Below are positions 1-7,322 of a stretch of 64,000 nt of DNA, in pieces. The first letter of the stretch is position 1. Every line of letters starts with the position of its first letter. A program made the translations under genes and the position numbers. Below the pieces are notes generated by a model, which saw nothing but the letters and a program-made list of their open reading frames with translations, was not told the origin of the DNA and ran no database searches. Source of the stretch: Lewinellaceae bacterium (lineage in GTDB: Bacteria > Bacteroidota > Bacteroidia > Chitinophagales > Saprospiraceae); contig JADJWX010000006.1 of assembly GCA_016716135.1 (NCBI GenBank), positions 124,001 through 188,000 of the forward strand. The letters are read 5' to 3'.

Positions 1-437
1 ATGATAATTTTGGCGATATGCTCGGTTTTTTCGAGGCCCATGCGCACCCAGTTGCGGCCGCCGTCGGTAGTCCGGTAAATGCCGAGCCCGATAGCCACCG
101 AGTTGCGCATGTTGCTTTCACCGGTGCCCACCCAAACGGTGTCGGGATGTGCCTGGTCGATCGCAATGGCGCCGACCGACTGCGGGTGTTTGTCAAAAAC
201 CGATTCGAAGGTCATGCCGGCAGTTGTCGTTTTCCACACACCGCCGCCCGCCGCACCAACGTACAGGATTTTCGGGTTGCTGGCCACCCCTTCGATGGCC
301 GTAATGCGTCCGCTCATGACGGCAGGGCCGATATTCCGGGCTTCAATGGCGCCGAAGGTGGATGATGTCAGTTTGACCTGTGCTTGCAGGGAAATAAAGG
401 GGGAGAGCAAAAGGACAAGAAGGAGGAGTTGTTTCAT
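1..437 (-). CDS. BNR/sortilin-like beta-propeller secreted protein (partial, N-terminal part)
   Basis: The gene runs off the left edge, so only about the first 145 residues are visible. It begins with a clear signal peptide (MKQLLLLVLLLSPF, ending near SLQAQ). The mature start carries ARNIGPAVMSGRITAI and then propeller blades of the form GAAGGGVWKTTTAG and GIYRTTDGGRNW, the Asp-box (BNR) signature of VPS10/sortilin-type and WD40/YVTN/BNR-like exported proteins. Full-length family members in Bacteroidota are usually around 1000 residues. The substrate is unknown. The family call is secure; the function is not. Confidence 0.8.
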   Translation of the reverse strand, partial: MKQLLLLVLLLSPFISLQAQVKLTSSTFGAIEARNIGPAVMSGRITAIEGVASNPKILYVGAAGGGVWKTTTAGMTFESVFDKHPQSVGAIAIDQAHPDTVWVGTGESNMRNSVAIGLGIYRTTDGGRNWVRMGLEKTEHIAKII

Positions 438-450
438 TTTTTTATTGATT

Positions 451-606
451 TGTCGGTTGATAGTTCGTGAAGAATTTTTAAATCATTGAAATTGGCCTAA
501 AAAGAAGTTGTGGCGAGGACGCCAACAACGGCGTTTAGGCTTGATTTTCAACGAAATGCTGCTGTTGGCGTCCTCGCCAACAGCAAAAATTCACGAACTA
601 TTGTCG
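451..606. repeat. Nested inverted repeat in intergenic DNA
   Basis: An outer arm TAGTTCGTGAA (about 461-471) is complementary to TTCACGAACTA (590-600). Inside it, TGGCGAGGACGCCAACA (511-527) is complementary to TGTTGGCGTCCTCGCCA (563-579). The result is a two-level palindrome between two minus-strand genes. No protein is encoded here. It resembles the nested palindromes found elsewhere in this window. Confidence 0.7.
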
Positions 607-626
607 GTACTGTGTTGGTTTTATCA

Positions 627-693
627 CAAAGGCACTGCAAGTGCAGTGTCCATGCTTTTTGCATAAAAAACTACTGCGTATGCAATGCCTTTG
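627..693. repeat. Inverted repeat / hairpin
   Basis: CAAAGGCACTGCA pairs with TGCAATGCCTTTG about 40 bases later (12 of 13 positions). The left arm also contains the short palindrome GCACTGCAAGTGCAGTG. It lies just downstream of the LolA-like gene on the minus strand and could act as a 3' stem-loop, although there is no T-tract. Confidence 0.5.
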
Positions 694-725
694 TAGCAAT
701 ACGTTGCTGAAAAAAACGCAGGCGC

Positions 726-1454
726 CTACTTTTTGGCCGGCATATCAAAAATCGTCATATCGATCTTCGGGTTGATCGTTATGCTGGTAAGCGTAATGGT
801 GCTGTTGCCCATCATCGGATTTTCCTGCTGCATGGAAAAAGGCAGAATAATGCCATCCTGTTCTTTGAAATCGGAGTAACTCGTTTTGGACTCTACTTCT
901 TTGCCGTCAACTTCATCCACCTGGATGTTCATGATCTCGTAATACGTCTCCGGGTCGAAAAGGACGTATTCCACTTTTTTGCCACCCTTGTTGACCTTGA
1001 TTTTGACGGCTTCCACGCCCTCAACCTCTTCGGTGCCGACATATTCCACGGTGTAGCCTTTTTCCGCATAGCCTACCAGGGTACCGTCGATGTCGGTCAT
1101 GTCCATTATGGATTTGGCCTGGTCTTCCGTAATGGGTTCGGCGTCCATTTGACCGGCAAAAGGGTTGTTCGACCAGCCTGCACCGTCTTTGACCGCAGAG
1201 GATTGGGTCATGCCCATCACCGAAACGTCCATCCGGGCGGCTTTGTCGCGCAGGGCGGTCATCGTCCAGCCGATCGACATGCCGGCTGCCGCTTCGGAGG
1301 AGATAGTTGCCTCCATTTTAATACTGTTGACCTTGCTCCAGTTGGCCGCGCCGGTGGCTTCAAGGTGTTTGGCAATAATTTCCTCAGCAGACTGTGCCGA
1401 AGCAATTGCAGGCAGAATCAGGACCAGAAATGCTAAAAAATGTGCTTTTTTCAT
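726..1454 (-). CDS. LolA-like periplasmic lipoprotein-sorting-type protein
   Basis: This 242-residue protein has a signal peptide (MKKAHFLAFLVLILPAIASA). After it comes the segment AEEIIAKHLEATGAANW, typical of exported Bacteroidota proteins annotated as outer-membrane lipoprotein-sorting (LolA-fold) proteins. The rest is predicted mainly as beta strand, with motifs such as VEAVKIKV and YEIMNIQVDEVDGKEV that fit a half-barrel fold. No catalytic motif is visible. A lipid or hydrophobic ligand-binding role is inferred from the fold only. A near-consensus -7 element (TACTTTTC on the minus strand) lies upstream. Confidence 0.65.
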   Translation of the reverse strand: MKKAHFLAFLVLILPAIASAQSAEEIIAKHLEATGAANWSKVNSIKMEATISSEAAAGMSIGWTMTALRDKAARMDVSVMGMTQSSAVKDGAGWSNNPFAGQMDAEPITEDQAKSIMDMTDIDGTLVGYAEKGYTVEYVGTEEVEGVEAVKIKVNKGGKKVEYVLFDPETYYEIMNIQVDEVDGKEVESKTSYSDFKEQDGIILPFSMQQENPMMGNSTITLTSITINPKIDMTIFDMPAKK

Positions 1455-1754
1455 AAAAGTTTAGATTTGATATTGGAAAAGTATGGCCGTGCAGGCCTGG
1501 GATGAAACAAGTACAAATCAAAGTGGTTGCGCAGGGCCAAACTGAAAATTTCGATAAGCAGATCAATCGCCGGGATGCAGGTCTAAAAATTCCGGATTTT
1601 GACAAGCCCGGTTTTAGCGCATGTTGGGGATTTTCGCGCCGGGCTCAAAACGGTTTTTTTTAAAAAATTGCTATCTATGGCGCGCCGATTCAGTTGAGCA
1701 ATGTACGCCAAACCCCGAAAATGCCGTAGTTCAGTACTGCAACACAAAAATGTT

Positions 1755-2699
1755 ATGCGCCTTTTTCAACTCCTTCTTCTGCTGCTCCCCGCAGGCCTTT
1801 GCGCCCAACACAGCTACCGCATTGAAACCGCCGACATCGACAATTTCTGGCGCGCTTATGACCAACTCCCAAGCGCTGCCACGGAAGCCGACAGTATCCG
1901 GATCATCCAAACGGAGTACATCGACAAGGCAACGCCCTATTTCAAAGAATTTATCCGCATCCGGAAATTCACTGCGCCTGAGTATGTAAAACTCCTGAAA
2001 CGCTATCCGAAATACTGGCAATCCATTCGGCCGTTAACGGAAAATATTGCCAACCGCAAACCGGAGATCGAACAGGTTTTTAAGAAATACCGCGAAGGCC
2101 TTCCGGGTTTCAAGCAGCCCAATGTTTGCTTCGCTATCGGCTGTCTGCGCACCGGCGGCACGGTGGCAAAAAACCTCATCCTGATCGGGTCGGAAATTGC
2201 GGCTGCCGATGCCACCGTGGAAACCGCCGAACTCTCCCCCTGGCTGCAAAGCATCATGGGCAACACCGGCGATATCGTCGCCATGATCGCCCACGAAACG
2301 GTGCACACCCAGCAATTCAACCGGCGGAAATACAGCCTGCTCATCGGGTGCATCTCCGAAGGCTCGGCCGATTTTATCGCCGAAAAACTGACCGGACTAA
2401 ACATCAACCCCGTCATCCACAACTACGGCAACAAGCACGAATGCGCGCTCTGGAAATCGTTTGAAAAAGACATGGCCGATACGCCCCGCGACAGGTCCAA
2501 TTGGCTGTACCAGGGCCAGGGTTCGGATGGCCGCCCGGCCGATTTGGGCTACTACATCGGGTATAAAATTGCGGAAGCATTTTACGTCAAACAGCCGGAT
2601 AAAACCAAAGCCCTGCAAACGATGCTAAACCAGAAAAAATACCTGAAGATTTATAAGAAAAGCAGATATTGGCTGGAGCCTTGCGGTTCAGAACCATAA
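1755..2699 (+). CDS. Exported gluzincin-like zinc peptidase (DUF2268/GldB-like)
   Basis: The ATG chosen is the one directly before the signal peptide MRLFQLLLLLLPAGLCAQ; an upstream in-frame ATG would add 18 unlikely residues. The key feature is MIAHETVHTQQF, an HExxH zinc-binding site, followed about 25 residues later by ISEGSADFIAE, whose glutamate fits the third ligand of gluzincins. This arrangement matches predicted Zn-dependent peptidases of the DUF2268 type and the related GldB-like lipoproteins of Bacteroidota. The substrate is unknown. The zinc-site assignment is firm; the exact family is less so. Confidence 0.65.
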   Translation: MRLFQLLLLLLPAGLCAQHSYRIETADIDNFWRAYDQLPSAATEADSIRIIQTEYIDKATPYFKEFIRIRKFTAPEYVKLLKRYPKYWQSIRPLTENIANRKPEIEQVFKKYREGLPGFKQPNVCFAIGCLRTGGTVAKNLILIGSEIAAADATVETAELSPWLQSIMGNTGDIVAMIAHETVHTQQFNRRKYSLLIGCISEGSADFIAEKLTGLNINPVIHNYGNKHECALWKSFEKDMADTPRDRSNWLYQGQGSDGRPADLGYYIGYKIAEAFYVKQPDKTKALQTMLNQKKYLKIYKKSRYWLEPCGSEP

Positions 2700-2708
2700 A
2701 AACATACC

Positions 2709-3161
2709 ATGCACAAGTTGTATTTCACTGCCCTGCTCACGGTTGCGCTTGCCTGCACCAATACCCCGGACAAGCAACCGACCGGCTCCAATCGGGCTGA
2801 TAGCACGGCGGCCGTTGCAAGCCCGGAACCCCAAGCTCCGGCTGCAACCGGGCTGCCCGGCGGAAAACTCGTTTCAACGGAGGACCCCTTGTCCGGTATC
2901 GAGTTCAAAGACGGGATGTTTATCGAAACTTACGACAAGGCAGTGCTCGGAACCTACACCTATACCTACGATCCCGGCTGTGCCAATTGCACCGATGCAT
3001 TTGAGGAAGGGACCGGCGCCGGCGATGCGCACAAAGGCTGTTTCAGTTATACCGATGCCGGGGAAACCTTTTGCTTCATCATTTACACCCTTACCGACAA
3101 CGAAATTGAATACTCGATGATCGGCGGCCAGGGCAACACGTTGCACTTCATCCGCCGTTGA
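2709..3161 (+). CDS. Hypothetical lipoprotein
   Basis: A 150-residue protein with a lipoprotein signal: the hydrophobic stretch after MHKLYFTA ends in the lipobox VALAC. A Pro/Ala/Thr-rich spacer follows, then a small domain containing CANCTDAFEEGTGAGDAHKGC. Cysteines in that domain (DPGCANC, HKGC, ETFC) may form disulfides. It starts 9 bases after the preceding peptidase stop, so co-transcription is likely. I do not recognise the family. Confidence 0.6.
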   Translation: MHKLYFTALLTVALACTNTPDKQPTGSNRADSTAAVASPEPQAPAATGLPGGKLVSTEDPLSGIEFKDGMFIETYDKAVLGTYTYTYDPGCANCTDAFEEGTGAGDAHKGCFSYTDAGETFCFIIYTLTDNEIEYSMIGGQGNTLHFIRR

Positions 3162-3219
3162 TAAAACAGGGCGCCGGCACGAAATATATTCCTTTACTCA
3201 ATTCCTGGCCGGAAACCCC

Positions 3220-3227
3220 TACCTTTG
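3220..3227 (+). promoter_or_regulatory. Bacteroidota -7 promoter element
   Basis: TACCTTTG is an exact match to TAnnTTTG, 33 bases before the ATG of the ABC-F gene. I see no clear -33 TTG element at the expected distance. Confidence 0.45.
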
Positions 3228-3259
3228 CGCCCTTTTTCAAAAACCATATACGCACTACG

Positions 3260-4897
3260 ATGCTGACAGTGAACGATGTTGCCTTACAATACGGGAAGCG
3301 CGTGCTTTTTGATGAGGTGAACCTGAAATTTGTAAAGGGCAATTGTTACGGGATAATCGGGGCAAACGGCGCCGGCAAATCCACTTTTCTCAAAATTCTT
3401 TCCGGCGAAATTGACGCCAACCGGGGCACCGTCGAGCATACGCCCGGCGAGCGCATGGCTGTGCTCAGCCAGAACCATTTTGCCTTCAACGAATACCCGG
3501 TGCTCGACACCGTCATCATGGGCCACCGCCGCCTGTACGACATCAGGAAAGAGAAAAACGCCATTTACGACGACCCCAATGCATCCGAAGCCGACTCCAT
3601 GCGGGCGGCCGAACTCGAAGGCGAATTCGGAGAAATGAATGGCTGGATGGCCGAAACCGATGCGGCAGAACTGCTCAGCAACCTGGGTATTCACGAGTCC
3701 TTGCACGACAAACTGGTAAAAGAACTTGACGGCTCGGATCGTGTAAAAGTGCTGTTGGCGCAAGCCCTGTTTGGCGAGCCCGATATCCTGCTTATGGATG
3801 AACCGACCAACGACCTGGATGCAGAAACATCGGACTGGCTTTGCAATTTCCTGGCCGATTACCAGAACATTGTCATCGTCGTTTCGCACGACCGGCACTT
3901 CCTGGACATGGTTTGCACGCACGTCGTGGATGTGGATTTTGGTAAAATCCGCATGTTCACCGGCAACTATACTTTTTGGTACGAAACCAGCCAGCTGCTT
4001 GCCCGCCAATTAGCCGACAAGAACAAAAAAACCGAGCAGAAGCGCCAGGAGATGCTGGATTTTATCGCCCGCTTTTCGGCCAATGCCTCCAAGTCCAAAC
4101 AAGCGACCAGCCGGAAAAAGGCTTTGGAAAAACTAAACCTGGAAGAAATTCAAGTCTCCAGCCGCCGCTACCCCTACATCGCCTTCAAACCCGAACGCGA
4201 GCCCGGCGATGTCATTCTCGATGTTGAAAACCTGTCGAAACAAAATGCTGCCGGCGAATACCTGTTCCAAAACCTGTTTCTGCGATTCAACAAAGGCGAA
4301 AAAATCGCCGTGCTCAGCCGCAACGCGCAGGCAGTCAGCGCCCTGCTGGCCATTCTTTCCGGTGCAGACAAAAACTACGAAGGGCACTATCAATTTGGTC
4401 AGACAATTTCGTTGCAATACCTGCCCAATGACAACAGCGCCTATTTCTCCGGCGACCAGGACATGAGCCTGATCGACTGGTTGCGGCAGTATTCCAAAGA
4501 AAAAGACGAGGCGTTTATTCGCGGCTTTCTGGGGCGGATGTTGTTTGCCGGCGAGGAGGTGTTCAAACGTTCCGGCGTGTTGTCGGGCGGCGAAAAAGTG
4601 CGCTGCATGATGTCCAAGATCATGCTGGCCAACCCGAATTTCCTGATCCTTGACGAGCCAACGAACCACCTCGATCTGGAGTCCATAACGGCTTTGAACA
4701 ATGGTATGCGCGATTTCACCGGCAATATCCTGTTTACCTCGCATGATTACCATATCCTGGATGCGGTGGCGAATCGCATTATCGAGATTACGCCCAATGG
4801 CCTGATCGATCAGAATATGCACTACGGGGAGTATTTGCACAGCGACAAGGTTCGGAAATTGCGGGCGGAGATGTATGCGGATCGGGTTTTGGCCTGA
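3260..4897 (+). CDS. ABC-F family ATPase, YbiT-like
   Basis: A 545-residue soluble protein with two ATP-binding cassettes and no membrane segments, the layout of ABC-F ribosome-associated factors. The start is MLTVNDVALQYGKRV; a longer in-frame extension upstream lacks family similarity. NBD1 has a normal Walker A (GANGAGKST) and Walker B (LLMDEPTNDLD), but its signature is LDGSD instead of LSGGE. NBD2 has a normal signature (LSGGEKVRC) and Walker B (LILDEPTNHLD), but its P-loop position reads SRNAQAVSALLA and lacks the GxxGxGKS/T lysine. Each composite ATP site would therefore carry one degenerate element. The length fits YbiT-like members. The role is presumed to be translation-related. Confidence 0.85.
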   Translation: MLTVNDVALQYGKRVLFDEVNLKFVKGNCYGIIGANGAGKSTFLKILSGEIDANRGTVEHTPGERMAVLSQNHFAFNEYPVLDTVIMGHRRLYDIRKEKNAIYDDPNASEADSMRAAELEGEFGEMNGWMAETDAAELLSNLGIHESLHDKLVKELDGSDRVKVLLAQALFGEPDILLMDEPTNDLDAETSDWLCNFLADYQNIVIVVSHDRHFLDMVCTHVVDVDFGKIRMFTGNYTFWYETSQLLARQLADKNKKTEQKRQEMLDFIARFSANASKSKQATSRKKALEKLNLEEIQVSSRRYPYIAFKPEREPGDVILDVENLSKQNAAGEYLFQNLFLRFNKGEKIAVLSRNAQAVSALLAILSGADKNYEGHYQFGQTISLQYLPNDNSAYFSGDQDMSLIDWLRQYSKEKDEAFIRGFLGRMLFAGEEVFKRSGVLSGGEKVRCMMSKIMLANPNFLILDEPTNHLDLESITALNNGMRDFTGNILFTSHDYHILDAVANRIIEITPNGLIDQNMHYGEYLHSDKVRKLRAEMYADRVLA

Positions 4898-4903
4898 TTT
4901 TCC

Positions 4904-4936
4904 AGTCAGCGGCTCACTTCGAGTGAGCCGCTGACT
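4904..4936 (+). terminator. Perfect 14-bp hairpin after the ABC-F gene
   Basis: AGTCAGCGGCTCAC and GTGAGCCGCTGACT pair perfectly around a TTCGA loop, 6 bases after the stop codon. No T-tract follows, so this may be a 3' stem-loop rather than a classical intrinsic terminator. Confidence 0.5.
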
Positions 4937-4976
4937 ATCACCGCAGCCGATCCATTTCCATTCCGCCCCGGTGCCG

Positions 4977-4984
4977 TACATTTG
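4977..4984 (+). promoter_or_regulatory. Bacteroidota -7 promoter element
   Basis: TACATTTG is an exact TAnnTTTG match ending 11 bases before the ATG of the helicase gene, which implies a very short 5' leader. Confidence 0.45.
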
Positions 4985-5486
4985 CCGCCTGCATCATGTC
5001 CGAACACCAGCACGCCCATTTCCAAAACCTCCTCGACCTGCTCCGGCAGGAAAAAGAAGCCGATTATCGCGCTTTCCTGCAACTCGTTCGCGAAAATCCA
5101 CTATCCGAGCGGGTAGCACAGGGCTACACCTGGTACCCACTCAATGTGCTGAACACGGGGTTTTCCCTCGGCGAAAAAGCATTCGTGGTGGTCGAACGTA
5201 CCACCCGGCTGAACGAACCCCACCAACTCCGCGCCGGCCAATCCGTCAGCCTGTTTACCCAGGCCCAGCACATCGATGAACCGGAAAAACAGGGTGTGAT
5301 CAACTACGTCGAGCGCAACCGCATGAAGATCATCCTCAACGCCCGCGATGTGCCCGACTGGCTCAACGCCGGCCACCTCGGCGTAGACATGCTCTTCGAC
5401 GACCGCAGCTACCGCGAAATGGAACGCGCCCTGGAACGGGTGATGAAGGCCAGAGGCGACCGCCTGGCCGAACTGCGGAGTGTGTT

Positions 5487-5598
5487 ACCCCACCCCCATC
5501 CCCTCCCCCGGGGGGGAGGGGGGCTCGCTCTCTGGATACTGCAAACTTACTTGATGGGAAGCCCCTCTCCCTCCAGGGAAAGGTGGTAGAGGTAGGGC
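5487..5598. repeat. GC-rich palindromic element, copy 1 (inside helicase gene)
   Basis: The left arm starts ACCCCACCCCCATCCCC and continues through a C-run/G-run core to about 5526. The right arm (about 5558-5598) is its imperfect reverse complement, and the loop of about 30 bases holds CTGGATACTGCAAAC. The core matches the second copy about 1 kb downstream. It shifts the helicase reading frame and supplies a stop codon at 5587-5589. Confidence 0.75.
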
Positions 5599-6471
5599 CG
5601 TTAATACAAGGCTTAAACCCTTCGCAAATTGCCGCCATCCAGGCGATCCAACAAAACCGCGATGTCACCATCGTACACGGACCACCCGGCACCGGAAAAA
5701 CGACCACGCTGGTGGCAGCGATCACTCAACTGGTGGAAACCGAAAACACCCTGCTCGTTACCGCGCCCAGCAACACCGCCGCAGACCTGCTTACCGAACG
5801 CCTGGCCAAACAGGGCCTGAGCGTGGTGCGCATCGGCAACATCAGCCGGGTCGACGACAGCGTACTCGAACACACGGTAGACGCCTTGCTGGCAGCGCAC
5901 CCCGAAGCCAAAAACATCAAAAAAGTGAAGATCGAAGCGGCCGAGTATCGCCGCCAGGCCCGGCGTTTCAAACGCACCTTCGATGCCAATGCCCGCCGCG
6001 AACGCGGACACCTGAAACAGCAGGCCCGGGAACTCGACGCCTGGGCCCGCACGCTGGAAGACCGGCTCGTCGACGAAATTCTCGACGGCGCTCAAGCCAT
6101 CGTTTGCACCCTGGTGGGCGCCGCGCACCCGCTGCTCGATAAACGCACGTTTCGCACCTGCGTGATCGACGAAGCCGCACAGGCCCTGGAACCTGCCTGT
6201 TGGATACCCATCGCCAAATGCAGCCGCCTGGTGCTGGCCGGCGATCCCTTCCAACTGCCCCCCACAGTGAAAGACCCCGACGCTGCCCGCAAAGGCCTGA
6301 GCACCACGCTGATCGAACGCTGCATCGACAGCCTGCCTGACCAAGTGCGCCTGCTCACGGTGCAGTACCGCATGCACCGGGTGATTATGGATTTTTCCAA
6401 CCAATATTTCTACGGCGGCGCGTTGGTGGCGGACGAGCGTGTGGCGGAGCGCGGATTGTTTGACCATACTG

Positions 6472-6549
6472 CTAACCCCTCCCCCCGAGTGGAGGGGAAC
6501 ATTTCCCGGGATCAAATCCCCTCTCCCCCCGGGGGGAGGGGTTAGGGGT
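6472..6549. repeat. GC-rich palindromic element, copy 2 (inside helicase gene)
   Basis: The left arm CTAACCCCTCCCCCCGAG pairs with the right arm ending GGGGGGAGGGGTTAG; the loop includes CATTTCCCGGGATCAAAT. The TAG at the right end terminates the middle helicase reading frame. The arm sequence (C/T)AxCCCC(T)CCCCCC followed by a G-run is shared with copy 1, so both belong to one family. Confidence 0.75.
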
Positions 6550-7116
6550 GGTGCCGGGGCCGAGATAACCTTCATCGACACCGCAGGCTGCGGGTTCGAT
6601 GAGCGCTTGCAGGAAAGTCCGGATGCCCTGCACCGCAACCTGAGTCGTTTCAACCCGGAGGAGGCGCTGTTGGTGCGCGAGCATTTGTTGCAGCTGTTGC
6701 AATCGTTCGGTTATCCGGCAGGCGATGACGCACCGCCGCCCGAGCTCCCCGAGATCGGTATTTTGTCGCCCTACCGGGAACAGGTGAACTACCTGGAGGA
6801 GGAGTTCCGCCAGGATGCCCTGATCGCGCCGCTGCTATCGCCCCCGCTACCCGGTAAAATTACCATCAACACCATCGACGGTTTTCAGGGCCAGGAGCGC
6901 GATGTGATCTACATCAGCCTGGTGCGCTCCAATGAAAAGCACGAAATCGGCTTTTTGCAGGACTACCGCCGCATGAACGTTGCCATGACCCGCGCGCGCA
7001 TGTTGCTGGTCGTGATTGGCGATTCGGCCACCATCGGGAAAAACCCATTCTATCAGGCTTTTCTGGATTATGTTGCCGAACACGGCGCCTACCGCACCGC
7101 CTGGGAGTTTATGTAA

Positions 7117-7149
7117 CATGTGGCTCCGCCACGTGATCGCGCGTTTTTT
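7117..7149 (+). terminator. Possible terminator after the helicase gene
   Basis: CATGTGGC and GCCACGTG form an 8-bp stem (one G-T pair) with a TCC loop directly after the stop codon. A T6 run follows 8 bases later. The distance to the T-run makes it a weak candidate. Confidence 0.35.
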
Positions 7150-7277
7150 ACAAAAACAAAGGTTCCAATAAATCAAGATGATCCACAGGATCAACAGATT
7201 CGTCCCGTACCCGCAACAACCGGGCTATGGTTACAGCCCAAACATCCATTGCCCGGGATAAGGTCCAAAAAATGGAA

Positions 7278-7285
7278 TAAATTTG
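7278..7285 (+). promoter_or_regulatory. Bacteroidota -7 promoter element
   Basis: TAAATTTG matches TAnnTTTG exactly, 37 bases before the ATG of the DUF2339 gene and within an AT-rich stretch. Confidence 0.45.
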
Positions 7286-7322
7286 AATCGCATAATTACC
7301 CGGAATTGACGCAACCCACACC

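Larger units (their letters stand above)
4996..7116 (+). pseudogene. UPF1/SMBP2-like superfamily 1 helicase interrupted by two repeat insertions
   Basis: Three pieces together make one SF1B DNA/RNA helicase. The N-terminal piece (4996 to about 5486) ends at RLAELRSVL. The middle piece (about 5600-6470) starts LNPSQIAAIQ and has Walker A GPPGTGKTTT, motif II VIDEAAQALEP, GDPFQLPPTV and QYRMHRVIMDFS. The C-terminal piece (about 6560-7116) starts ITFIDTAGCGFDERL and has TINTIDGFQGQERDVI and NVAMTRAR. The first junction is filled by a GC-rich palindromic element that moves the frame; the second copy moves it back, and each introduces stop codons. All catalytic motifs remain intact, so the disruption is probably recent, or part of the sequence is misassembled. 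No single full-length protein can be read. Confidence 0.8.
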
